Positions 23,256 through 33,293 of a DNA stretch of 64,000 nucleotides are shown one piece after another. The translations under genes were made by a program, and so were the position numbers. The DNA lies in the NCBI GenBank assembly GCA_043228905.1, contig JBHGNT010000007.1:8184001-8248000 (forward strand), written 5' to 3'. Position 1 is the stretch's first letter, and the number at the start of each line of letters is the position of its first letter. Under the pieces are notes generated by a model. The model was given only the letters and a program-made list of their open reading frames with translations. It was not told the DNA's origin and made no database searches. This DNA is from Azolla caroliniana. Its lineage: Eukaryota > Polypodiophyta.

Positions 23256-23897
23256 TGTTGGGATTTCGGTCCCTCCGGATGGGATGTCCGGAGATAAATG
23301 ACGGCAAGCCCGGTTGCTGGCTACGGGGCCGGATGAGGAAGACCCCGGCTACGGAGCCGGATGATGAATACCCCAGCTACGGAGCCGGATGATGAAGACC
23401 CCGGTTACGGAGCCGGATGCCGAATGTACCCGGAGAGAGATCCGGATGCGGGGACATATTTGTGAATATGTTTGCCAAGAGCCCTTGAGGCTACATTTGT
23501 AAATAGCCCGAAAGTCATATGTGTATAAATATGACTTAGGGCAAACAGTTTTTATCTGTTGCTCATTTTTATGCGAAGAGTGAGCAGCCGCGGAGAGAGA
23601 AAGTGAGATAGAGCGCGAGAGAGGAAGAGGACGACGCCTCTGTGTATTTCCGCCGCCTGTGGCGAGGACAGCGAGCTCAAGGTCGTCGCCTTGGAGCTCG
23701 CCATTGTATACTTCTCTGTATAGTGTTGGTTTGGAGTCTTGTACTCCCGTGGTTTTTCCCGTCTAGGGTTTTCCACGTTAATCCCTGTGTACTCGCGTTT
23801 TGTTTCTCTGTGTGATTCCTATTTTCTGCTCAATCGATTCGCGCTTACTCGGTTGTGGCCGAGTGAAGAAGGTGAATCTAAGCGTCGATTCCTTACA
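23256..23897 (+). repeat. 3' LTR of Copia C
   Basis: 642 bp, exactly two 28-bp units (56 bp) shorter than the 5' LTR in the minisatellite. Otherwise almost identical (for example A/G at one site in the GGTCxTCGCC block). Confidence 0.95.
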
Positions 23898-23902
23898 CTC
23901 GT

Positions 23903-24698
23903 CTATGGTCGGTCCGATTCCTGTGTTTCGAATGGTCACTCTGTTGACCGGCTGCAGGTCTTGAATGAAGCGCAACGTTCCGTTTTTCTTCGGTACGGTG
24001 AACCATCGGTTCGAGTATGGGGCACTCGACGGTTCAAGAATGCCCATATCTACTTTCTGCTTCAATAGCTCCATCAACTTCGGGATGTGAGCTCTCGGTA
24101 CCGGAATCGGCTTGAGATTCCACGGCACATGCGGTACCGTGAATATCACCATCGGCTCTACGATCGTCGGGTCTACGCACCCGATCTCTTTCGGTGAGAA
24201 TGCGAAGGCTTTCCCGTGCCTTCCGAGCATCCTCCGAAACCGGTCTTCCTCCGCCGGCAGTAGGAACCCGCCCCCACCGATTTTGAGCTCTCGGAGCGTC
24301 TCGTCGGTGAAGGTGTGTCCTATGCAGGCCGGATCTCGTAAACTGGGGTCCGACGCAACCCCTCTGATCCGGGACTCGCTGCCCTCCGGTAAGGGTGCCG
24401 CGACTGGCCTTACCTTCCGGTCCACAGTCTTGTACTTTGTGCTAACTCGGGCCGTCCGATCCGACCCGAGCCCCCGACTGAAGTTCGCGATGACTTCGTA
24501 CATCTCTTCGGAACATACCGGTATCGTCCGGTCTTCGTCAAGGTCTTCTCCGGCAACCTTCCTCAGCATCCCTAAGGTGTCGTCGAAGGAGACCGCCTCC
24601 ACGGCTCCGCTGATTTCCTCGTCTGGGCCGAGAACTCCGCACGCCCGAAGTCGCTCTTCCGCCCTTGTCCTTTCTCGGCCAACGATGCCGACTATCAT
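23903..24698 (-). pseudogene. Gypsy B pol, region before and start of RT (part 1)
   Basis: From 24698 downward the frame carries a linker and then the RT entry region: VPWNLKPIPVPRAHIPKLMELL, MGILEPSSAPYSNRWFTVPKKNGTLRFIQDLQPVNRVTI. Copia C interrupts it at GIGPTIDE. Removing C joins it to FAEAFAGRTIYSV in the 16972-18443 segment. I see no stop between the start of this frame and the interruption. Confidence 0.85.
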
Positions 24699-24729
24699 AC
24701 ACCCTCCGTTGTCGGAGAAGCAAAATCTC

Positions 24730-25203
24730 CTACCTATCGTACAGTCGTGGGGTCTTTTCCGAGTGTCCGGACTGTCTCGGCCCCACGCCTTGGCAGCCCT
24801 CTCTAAAAATCCTCCCGGTTCTCGCCACCGAGGATTCGCGGTTTCTCTCGTGGTTTGGCCGCACCGTCAAAAATTGCACCGAATGGCGCCCGTCCTGGCT
24901 TTTGACCCTAGCGTAGGCCGAACCGTTGTCCAGCACCTTGGTCTCCATTCTTGCCGCCGTGATGTATGGTTCCCCTAATATGACCGGATGTGAGGACGTC
25001 TCTTGTACGAAGAAGTGCTGGTCAATCTCGACGTCGCCGATATTTACTCGCACATTCGGGCAGGCCCCGTGAAGTTCCTCGGTGGCGCGCGTCGCCGCCC
25101 GTATCTTCCACCCGTGCCTGGTTTTGATCGGCCACTTTCCCTTCTTATAGAAGTCCATGGACATTAGGTTTATTTCCGAACCGTGGTCCACCAACGCCAC
25201 CAC
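24730..25203 (-). pseudogene. Gypsy B aspartic protease region
   Basis: The frame opens MVALVDHGSEINLMS, a retropepsin-type active site with DHG in place of DSG/DTG. It continues to HPVILGEPYI, the ILG segment that precedes the second half of the flap fold in Gypsy proteases. The downstream part of this frame is not recognisable, and pol continues in a different frame from 24698. It lies between gag (25475-26920) and RT, as expected. Whether protease and RT were joined by frameshifting or are separated by mutation cannot be told from one copy. Confidence 0.7.
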
Positions 25204-25474
25204 CGGTTCCTGAACATCTCCGATCTTTACCGGGGTCTCCGTGGTCGCTCGGGCCCAGTGTGGCCTCGAATAGTGGCTCTCCGCCCACTCATCTTCCAGC
25301 GCCGATGTGCGTCGTCCGCACCTCCACCGGTCTTTCCGGTTCCGTCTCCGTCGACAGTCTCTTCCGTTTCACCAAGTCTACAATGGAGTCGTGGAACTCC
25401 TTCTTGGCGATCCCTAGCACCTCCCGTAATGACAGCTCCACTTTGCTGTCGAGGATCCGTTCTTCTAGGACCTT

Positions 25475-26920
25475 TCATAGGTCCGTAGTCCTTTCTATTT
25501 CTGTCCCCAGTCGGTACCCGCCCTTCCTGGGGTTATCCTGCGAGCTGGACCCGCCGGCATCGTTCCGTCGTTGCCCGAATCGGGTCTCGTACCGTTGTGA
25601 GGGCCCGGCCGCTTCGGCTTTCCCCACTCGCTTGTCTTCTACTAGAGCCTCGTAGTTCCGGCAGGCGGCTTCTACGAAGCCCGTCTTCTCCTCGACTGGA
25701 TCGCTCCACCCGGTTATTGCCCGGACCCGTCTCTCAGCACGGTCCGTTTCGTCTTTCTTTGGCCGTGCGCCAGCAAGACCTTCCAGCATTGCCGACCAGA
25801 ATCCGTCTTTGCCCTCCTTTCGGGCCTCGCTGCCCCCGACCCGAATGCCGGCCGACGCCGAGTAGTGGATGGCCTCCACGTGTCGGGCCGCTGCCTCTTC
25901 CATCAGTCTCTTCATACCTCCTCCCCCGTCGTTTCGGCTCAGGGCCCTCCTAGTGTCGCCAACGTGCACCCGGCCTTCCCACAGGTACACCACCCGGTTT
26001 CTCAACGCCTCTGCGAAATCGCCGTAGTCCTTCCGAATGTGGCCGACCTCGTCGCACCACATGCACCTATTCCTCGCTGTCGGCCGTCGGTCACGAGCCG
26101 GATCGCCACCTTCCCTTCGAGTCTGGGCGATCTGGAGATCCTTTATCGCCCGCGTCAACTCCTCTAGCGATGCTCCTCCGGACGAGCCATTGACCATGCT
26201 GGTCGAAGCCGGACCGGTTTCGAGCCATTCTTGGGTTTCTTCCCTTCGCACTTGCGGCGCCGGTTCAAGCCTCCTTGCTGTAACAGAGCCCGCACCGGCC
26301 GCCCCGTTGTCAGCCCATTTTCGCCGTTTGTCGAAACGGCCACAGACTCTCTTAACCGCAGCCCAGTCGGTCGTCAACCCGTCTTCAGTTTCCAGCAAGG
26401 AGCCGACTTGATCCCGGTCCCGCTCGTCCACCGACTTGACGAACAGTAGGACCCGGCTCGTATCCAGGATAGTTTGGTCAAGCGCCGAAAGGCGCGCAAA
26501 TCGTTCTTCGAACTCCCGGAGGAGTGCCGACACGTTTCTTCCTTTGCCGGGGGACTCCACCCATTCCATGAAGTCCCGTTTCGAAAGCCGGAGTGCGTCG
26601 TCCAGCCCATATTTCTCTAGGAGTCGGCCTTCGAACTCCTCCCAGGTACGGCTCTCCGCCCGTACCTCGAGCACCTCTGCATGGATGCTCGGCATCGCCA
26701 CCCGAGGGAACCCGGCAAGACGCCTCTCTTCCGGAATGTCCCGCATCAGCATTTCCGCCCCGTAGGACGCCAAATACCTCGTGGCATCCTTTCCGCTGAA
26801 ACGGCCGATCGTACCGACGACCGCCTCAATGGCTCTGTCGAGGGCACCGGTGCCCTCGCGTGTGCTCAATATCCGATCCACGGCCAAAGCCATGGCCTCT
26901 GCAAGATCCGACCCCCTCAT
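25475..26920 (-). CDS. Gypsy B gag-like protein
   Basis: A 481-residue frame from the ATG at 26920, which lies 44 bp inside the 5' LTR boundary. The frame is open further up into the LTR, but that part is the GA repeat and is an unlikely start. The middle (about residues 110-230) is helical and gag-like (TWEEFEGRLLEKYGL...SALLREFEERFARL...LLFVKSVDERDRD). Near residue 305 is a knuckle CMWCDEVGHIRKDYGDF in which the last Cys of CCHC is Tyr. It is followed by a conserved-looking GRVHVGDT...GGGGMKRL block. From memory, this combination is typical of basidiomycete Gypsy gags. No stop interrupts it. Confidence 0.75.
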   Translation of the reverse strand: MRGSDLAEAMALAVDRILSTREGTGALDRAIEAVVGTIGRFSGKDATRYLASYGAEMLMRDIPEERRLAGFPRVAMPSIHAEVLEVRAESRTWEEFEGRLLEKYGLDDALRLSKRDFMEWVESPGKGRNVSALLREFEERFARLSALDQTILDTSRVLLFVKSVDERDRDQVGSLLETEDGLTTDWAAVKRVCGRFDKRRKWADNGAAGAGSVTARRLEPAPQVRREETQEWLETGPASTSMVNGSSGGASLEELTRAIKDLQIAQTRREGGDPARDRRPTARNRCMWCDEVGHIRKDYGDFAEALRNRVVYLWEGRVHVGDTRRALSRNDGGGGMKRLMEEAAARHVEAIHYSASAGIRVGGSEARKEGKDGFWSAMLEGLAGARPKKDETDRAERRVRAITGWSDPVEEKTGFVEAACRNYEALVEDKRVGKAEAAGPSQRYETRFGQRRNDAGGSSSQDNPRKGGYRLGTEIERTTDL

Positions 26921-26964
26921 CTTCTGCTCTTCTGCCGCCTCCTTCACGTCGGGTTCACCAAATA

Positions 26965-27027
26965 TGTCGAGGTATTCCTCGCGGATACGTGGAGTGAGGC
27001 GGGACCTCGGGGGTCCTGTACCGAAGA

Positions 27028-27061
<34 letters not shown>

Positions 27062-27366
27062 CACTACGTGCGAGCGTAGAATCACAGGGACACGGCCCTT
27101 CGACGCAAAGACGTGAATGGGACAGCGACACAGAAAGACACGAAAGTATGTATGTATTCACAAGACAAACGACAAAACACGAAGACAACAAACCACGAAG
27201 TCGGTTACAACCGAACAAGCCGGCGGACAGATGCCGATGCCTGTTCGTAAGCGCACAGAAAGACAGGAACAGGTTGGAGGTGCTACCGGAAGCACTCGGG
27301 CTTTCCTCGGAGCAGCGCGAGCCTCTCGAAACCTGCACAGAAGGAAGCTATGGAGTCTGCGAACCG

Positions 27367-27398
<32 letters not shown>

Positions 27399-27604
27399 CC
27401 TATCCGCCAGCACTTCGTCCTCGACTCCCCGCCTCTCTACCCTCTCGTCTCCCTCCTTTTATAGGCTAGGAAGGAGCCGTTTCCCCCCCTTTCCTCCCTA
27501 CCTACCGTATCTACCTATATACAATTTAAAGCGCACGTGCATGAAGAGTCGGTTTCTACGCTCCGGTACACCGATTCCGCTTGTGGACGGTTTTCTTCAC
27601 GACA
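26965..27604 (-). repeat. 5' LTR of Gypsy B
   Basis: 640 bp, TG...CA, matching 15186-15819 apart from GA-run length and a few bases. On the minus strand it is followed by TATTTGGTGAACCCGACG, a putative primer site whose tRNA I cannot assign. Confidence 0.92.
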
Positions 27605-29639
27605 CCGGTTCTTAGGCCAGATTCGGTGGCACAGCCGGATGCTCCGATACTTGGCCGACCTGGCTACACCGTTGCATGCCGCCATACATCGGACACCATT
27701 CCAGTGGACCGACACTGAGGATAGGGCGTATAGGGCCCTCAAGGTACTATTGTCGCAGGCACTAGTAGTGCAGCCTCCAGATTGGAGTAAAGAATTTCAC
27801 GTGTTCGTGGACGCCTCCGACATCGCAATCGGAAGCGTACTAATGCAGCTTACGGAACCAAAGTGGTACCGGCCAGTGTACTATGCCAGCCGGAAGCTAT
27901 CCCAAGCAGAACGGAACTACTCTACTACGGAACGGGAAGCTCTAGGAATGATCTAGAGTGTGACAAAGTTTCGGCATTATTTATTGGGAAGGAAGTTTTC
28001 CTTCCATGTAGATCATTCAGCACTCCTTTACCTGGTGTCCAAAGCGTCACTCACCGGCAAATTGGCCCGGTAGACCTTATTGTTACAGGAGTTCGAGTTT
28101 GAAATATTCCACCGACCCGGTATACAACATGTCGTGGCGGATTACTTAAGCCGATTAGAGTCCGGAGAGACGGGTGACGGAGTAGCGGATGAGTTTCCGG
28201 ATGCAGAGCTGTTTCGAGTCACTACGGAGACAGCAGCAGATGAGACGGTGGCACAGGAAGACAAATGGCTCACAAATATGCACCAGTTTCTTAGCACAGG
28301 ACTGCCTCCGGAAGAGATGAACCGGGACAAACGGAAACGCCTGGCGGTGCAAAGCCGACATTTCTGCTTACTGCAGGACACACTATACCACAAGGGCGTG
28401 GACGGCATATGGAGACGGGCGGTGCGCAACGATGAAAAGGAACTGATACTGAGGGAAGCCCACTGCGGAGTGGCCGGAGGTCACTATGCCGAAGATGCGA
28501 CGGCCAGAAAAATATGGCAAAGTGGCCTATGGTGGCCAACGACATTAAGAGATGCGGTACGGTACGCAAAAGAATGTGACCTATGCCAGAGAATGGACCA
28601 GCCAACGGAGCAGGCTTGTATGCCACACCAGCTGGTACTACCACTCGAGCCATTCCAAAAGTGGGGGTTGGACTTTGTAGGACCGTTCAAGCCACCGGCA
28701 ATGAGAACGGGTAATCGGTATGTTATCGTTGCTACGGATTACTGCACGAAATGGGTGGAGGCCAAAGCTTTACGGGATAACACCGCTGCGTCAACGGCGA
28801 AGTTTCTATATGAGTACATCTGGTGTCGTTACGGATGCCCAATTGAATTAATAAGTGACCAAGGGGGGCACTTTCTCGGCCAAGTAGTGGAAAGCCTGAC
28901 GACCTTCTATGCCGTTGTACACAAACGGAGCACACCTTACTATCCACAGGCAAACGGTTTAGCGGAATCAACAAACAAGACACTCCAGAATATCCTCCGA
29001 AAGATCGTCAACGAAAACCGGACGGATTGGGACACAAAGCTACATAGCACGCTTTGGGCATACCGGACGGCATACAAAACGAGCATCCGAACAACACCGT
29101 TCCGGTTAGCATTCGAACTAGAGGCGGTCATGCCGGTAGAATTCCAAGTACCTAGCTTACGGATCCAGTTACAGGAACGGTTGAACGAGAAGGAGTCAGA
29201 GGCAATAAGGTTGACAGCGATGTGTGAGCTCGAGGAACAACGACTGGCCAGCATCCTTCATTTAGAATTGGAGCAACGGCGACGGAAAGCATTTGTCGAC
29301 CGGCACAGAAAAGGTAACGAAAAAATGTTCGCAATCGGCAAACTGGTGTTAGTATTCCAAACCCGGATGGGCAAGATGCCGGGTAAACTACGGTTTAGAT
29401 GGACCGGACCGTATTGGCTAACACGGGAGTATAATGGGTCCTACCAGTTAGGGACACTTGCCGGCGAAGTGCTAGGCAAATGGGTCAACGGATTCCGGTT
29501 GAAGGCATATAGAGGACCGATGCCTAAGAACCCGTTTGAGCAAAGGACCGACGGCAACCACCAAGACGGCAAAAACGGCGAGCCGGGAACCGGGGAGAAT
29601 GAGGCCGGTAAGGGTCCGAGAGGACCAACGGACAAGTGA
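27605..29639 (+). pseudogene. Gypsy A RNase H and integrase (part 2)
   Basis: The frame continues A's RT with FLGQIRWHSRMLRYLADLATPLH. RNase H shows FHVFVDASDIAIGSVLMQ and YSTTEREALGMI, followed by a TAG stop at 27954 and a second stop near 28071. From 28080 a 519-residue open frame holds the rest: VVADYLSRLESGE, the zinc domain HCGVAGGHY...CDLCQRM, and the integrase core with WGLDFVGPF, LISDQGGHFLG and QANGLAESTNKT (D, D, E present). The C-terminal module is PGKLRFRWTGPYWL...WVNGFRLKAYRGPMP. The integrase half looks intact, but the RNase H stops and missing upstream genes make the whole inactive. Confidence 0.9.
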
Positions 29640-30036
29640 CGTCACACTAATAATAATAATAACTAAAAATTAATAAATAAATAAATAAATAAAAAGAAAA
29701 AAAAACAATCATGCAAAAGCGAGGAATGAGTGGATGAAAGAGCGAGGAGCGAAAAGGTACATAGTAGGCATTTAAAGCGCCACCACAGGACATAATGTTA
29801 TTTTAGTACACGACATGCACACACTCGAAAAAGGCGCCAGAATGCACGGACAAAAACCACTGCGCGTAGAGACCCTCTACTTTCACGAACCCAGGAGCAC
29901 AGAAGCACCAAGACCCTGCAAGATCATCAGACGAGAACCTGCGCACAGAGAACCCCTGCCTTCTGAACTCTCTCTTTCTCAACCCCACTCTCATCACCAT
30001 CCAACCTCGCCACCGCCATCCGACCTCGACACAGAC

Positions 30037-32805
30037 ATGGACCCGCAAACGCTGTCGGAAGCCGCCAAGACATGGCTGAAGCAACATGGGCTCGAGGGCT
30101 TCTTGATGATGATGGAAGTACCGCCACACAAAGAAGCCGACAAAGTGATCAAGGAAATCGATAAAGAGGTCATAACGGCAGAGGCGATTCGAGCGTTAAC
30201 AGGCCTTCCGGAGGGAGGCATACTCACGATCGACAATCCAACCCCGGAGCAACTCATCAGGTATTTTGGTGAGTACTCACTAGCCAGCAAGGGCTACCGG
30301 ACACAGGGCGGCGGAGATATGTTGTTCCGCGAGATTGCTCGTGTGCTCCACGAATACGGCCACGTGTACCCTAGACCCCCTGTCATGCCGCAGAACCGGG
30401 CAGGGATGATCATCGCCACCTATGAAGGGATCAAGGTGGATTGGCCGGTATTGATCGCAAACGGGTTGTGTGCGGCGATCGAGATCGTCAGAGGCAAAGA
30501 CGGCAAAGAAGGCCAAGACGGACGGAGGATATGGCACGTTGTAACGCAGTGGCTCACCTTGCTTGTGCCACCCGTCCAGACCGTCCAGCCCAAGAAGCAA
30601 GGAAGAGTGGCGGACGGCACCCCAAGGACGGCTTCCAAACGGCAACAGTTGTTGGCCTCTAAGGCCACTAAGGGAAAGGCGGCGGATGCAGAACAGACGG
30701 TAGCAGGAAGCGGTAGCCGAAAGCGCCCAACGGAGGCGCAGGAGGAACCACCGGCACGGCCTGTAAAGGTCACACTCCATCGACCGGTGAATAGAGAAGC
30801 GGACCCCTTGGCGGCAAAACTCAATGCCGGAGCTCAGGAGGAGGAAATAGAGGAGGAGCCTACGGAGCACCTCCAGCGACGGTCGTCGGCAAGGACCGTT
30901 GAGGCAGCCGGGAAACGTTCGGACCCTCAGACGGAGGGAACACCGGCTCCCCATACTGAGACTCCCACGCCAAGGAAGGAACCGGAACTGGTGCAGATGG
31001 CACCGGAAACAGAAGTCCCGGCACCACCGGCAACACCGGCAAGTCCCATCCCGCCAGAGCCGGAAAGGTCAATGCAGCCTCCCTCGATCAGCCAAGAAGA
31101 AGCACAAGGGGAACCAGGACAGCAGGGTGGTCCACGGGCAGAAACGGAACTGCAACTCGGCGCAACCAGGCGGGACCACCCCTCTACAAGTGAGCCCATT
31201 TGTCAAACCTCCGTGCAAGCACAACAAGGCACCGATAGCCTGTGGCTCCGGTGGATAGGCGAACAGATAGCCGGAGCAGTGGGGTATATTGAGGCGGAAG
31301 AAAGAGCGCAAAGCAAACGGTTGCTCGTCACATACGAACAACTAGAGACGGCCCGGTCCAGAATCCGATGCCTTGAAAAAGACTTGGATCAGGTCACGAC
31401 AGAGATGGCCAAAATACGGATCCAATCACCGGTGACTCCGGTAAGTGTACAGAATAAAGAAACGGAACGACCTGTACATAGCAATAAGACCCCGGCAACG
31501 GAAACCGTTCCGGCGAGAGATGCGGCGCAAGCCCAGGAGCTTGCGGAATTGAGAGATGAACTTGCCGCACAAGAAGCGCTAAGGAGCCATGAACGAGAAT
31601 TGAAGACGGCGGCCGAAGCCGAATTAAAGAAGACTGCTGAGAACCTCCGTCGGGCAGAGGAGAGCCTCCGGAAAGGCCATCAAGGGTACGACCGATTAAA
31701 GGAGGAGAAAGACAAAGTGTTGCAGGAAAAGGACAAGCTGCGGAAAACGGCGGAAACAGAGATTGAACGGCTAAAGGAAGAGCTCCGCCAGCAGGACTGC
31801 AAGGACTAGGCCCGTCGTCAGATCAACGCACGGCTCAAGCAAAAGACGGATGATTTTGAGCACCTGCACCGGGACTACAAACGGCTGGAAACGGAGCATA
31901 AAGAACGGATGGCCGAGCTCCAGCAGGCAGTTGATCGGGCCGCGACGGCAATCGCCGACGAACGGGCGGAAAATACAAGACGCTTGGACGAGGCGGAGAA
32001 GGTCCGGATGGAGCTCCAGAGGCAGCAGCAGGAAGACAAAGAGAGAGCATCAACAGTATTGCAGAAATTACAAAGCACATATCAAAGGCAATTGACGCAT
32101 TACAAGGCGCAAGCGGAGGACAACGTCAAAATCATCAAACAACTGAAGGAGGAACGGCAAGCGACGGAAACCAAATCGCAATTGGGAACGAGCCGGATTC
32201 AGTCCATCCTCCGGGCATGGCTGAATCAGACAAAACACTTGATTGATGAAAGCTCCGTAAAATGGTGGACAAAGTGGGCGCAAAACGCGGCGGAACTCCA
32301 GTTGCTACGGGCGGATGTGGCAAACCGGCGGAAGGAAGGAGATGACTATTATACGTTGACTTCCGAGGACTTCACCGCCATACGGGACGAGCTATCCGAC
32401 GACTTCCAAGTCCTGGTAGATGAACAGCTGGCGCAGGTCAGGCAGCTCGTAGCTCAGCTAGACGATGATAGGCTGGATGCTCAAATCCAGTTTGAAAGCT
32501 ACGAGCGGTCCCGGGTGCGGGAAGAAAAAGCACGGGAAGCGGCAACGGTTAACCTTAGTGATGAGGAACCGTCGCCGGCTGAGGGCCAGCCGGGAACCAG
32601 TCAACCGGAGACCACTACGACGCAGGGAGCAACGACGGAGACGCCAGTGTCAGAGCCACAAACGGAGGAGCGGCCGCAGCAACCACCAACGGACCCGCCG
32701 CAGCAGACATCAATAGAGCAGCAACAACAACAACAACAACCACTTCCAGATGAACCATTGGAGCCTCTCGAACAAAGCATTCTGGACATTTTGGATGAAG
32801 AATAG
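30037..32805 (+). pseudogene. extra 3' ORF of Gypsy A: coiled-coil protein after integrase
   Basis: One frame of about 922 residues, broken only by a TAG at 31807, occupies the position where Tat/Athila elements carry additional or env-like ORFs. The start chosen is ATG 30037 (MDPQTLSEAAKTWL). The frame is open up to an ATG at 29815. The first ~180 residues look globular (LTGLPEGGILTIDN, GGGDMLFREIARVLHEYG, DWPVLIANGLCAAIE), perhaps related to the plant-mobile or putative transposon-protein domains known from such ORFs. Next is a Pro/Glu/Thr-rich linker (about 190-400). A long heptad-rich coiled coil follows (about 420-800, on both sides of the stop). The tail is acidic and Gln/Pro-rich, with an EQQQQQQQQ-like run and an LDILDEE end. 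No signal peptide or membrane segment is visible. Function unknown. Confidence 0.75.
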
Positions 32806-32859
32806 CAAGGGTCGGTTGTGGATTCGACGTACAAGGTACTGTCCCACGGGCGTGCCATG

Positions 32860-33227
32860 TGTTACCGGCCGGCAAAGGAGTCCAGAGTGGGAAACGGAGA
32901 GTTAATTAAGTAATAGGAATGTGGTTGTAATTAAGTTATGAGTGTGGACGGACGGACCGGAAACGGTATGCCGTTCCGGATCCGGACCGATCCCGAACAG
33001 GTGTGGATGGCACCGTTTTGTAATACAGACCGGAAACCTATTTAAAGGCCCGGATACAATGTAATAGTGAGCGGTTAATTAATGAAAGCTTAAGCGTTGT
33101 TATCTCTCTGTGTTAATTGCCGTTCTGTCTTAATTGTTATATCTTACGCGTGTTATGAAAGACGATCCTAATAAGTAACTTAATTAAGTCGGATTAAGCG
33201 TTGAAGTCTAATCCGGTTGCCGTAACA
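32860..33227 (+). repeat. LTR of Gypsy A (only copy found)
   Basis: 368 bp with matching inverted ends TGTTACCGG...GTAACA and a TATTTAAAGG TATA-like box near 33040. It lies directly downstream of the extra ORF. The following 56 bp (33228-33283) begin CCCTTTGGTGAAG, which looks more like a primer site and leader than like host DNA. No clear polypurine tract precedes the LTR. Boundaries are inferred from the inverted ends alone. Confidence 0.65.
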
Positions 33228-33293
33228 CCCTTTGGTGAAGTGTCTCCCGTAGACACCCTGTGTTAGGCCATTGTCCGGCCCGAAGAGTTAACA

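Larger units (their letters stand above)
18444..23897 (+). mobile_element. Ty1/copia element C, complete and young, inside B
   Basis: Two LTRs (18444-19141 and 23256-23897) start TGTTGGGATTTC and end CTTACA. They are flanked by the perfect target duplication CTCGT (18439-18443 and 23898-23902). The primer site TGGTATCAGAGC follows the 5' LTR and the tract GAAGGGGGAG precedes the 3' LTR. One uninterrupted polyprotein frame spans 19172-23245. The LTRs are nearly identical except that the 5' copy has two extra 28-bp repeat units. This is the most recent insertion in the nest and is plausibly still mobile. Confidence 0.97.
15186..27604 (-). mobile_element. Ty3/gypsy element B, unusual fungal-like type, inside A
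   Basis: LTRs at 15186-15819 and 26965-27604 begin TGTCGAGG and end CACGACA. They are flanked by the 4-bp duplication CCGG (CCGGT if the first LTR base is counted), and the A coding frame closes exactly when B is removed. Minus-strand order is gag, protease, RT (split by Copia C), RNase H, integrase, 3' LTR. A polypurine-like tract (revcomp of 15820-15836) sits by the 3' LTR. About 7.0 kb without C. The LTRs differ mainly in the length of a GA run plus a few substitutions, so the insertion is fairly young. Confidence 0.93.
14570..33283 (+). mobile_element. Ty3/gypsy element A (Tat/Athila-like), 5'-truncated, inside E
   Basis: Plus-strand RT is split at 15185 and continues at 27605 as RNase H and integrase, then an extra 3' ORF (30037-32805) and one LTR-like block (32860-33227). 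The RT motif SFLDGFNGYNQIWM and the integrase C-terminus point to the non-chromovirus Tat/Athila branch. The 5' LTR, gag, protease and RT start are absent. The element begins abruptly in RT. A 10-bp direct repeat AGAGTTAACA of E sequence lies on both sides (14560-14569 and 33284-33293). Beyond the LTR lie 56 more bases that are not part of E. This looks like a captured fragment rather than a standard integration. Without B it is about 6.3 kb. Confidence 0.85.

Noticed and set aside
24112-24978. A 288-residue plus-strand open frame
   Set aside because: It is the antisense shadow of Gypsy B protease and RT coding sequence, with GC-rich codon bias and no domain of its own.
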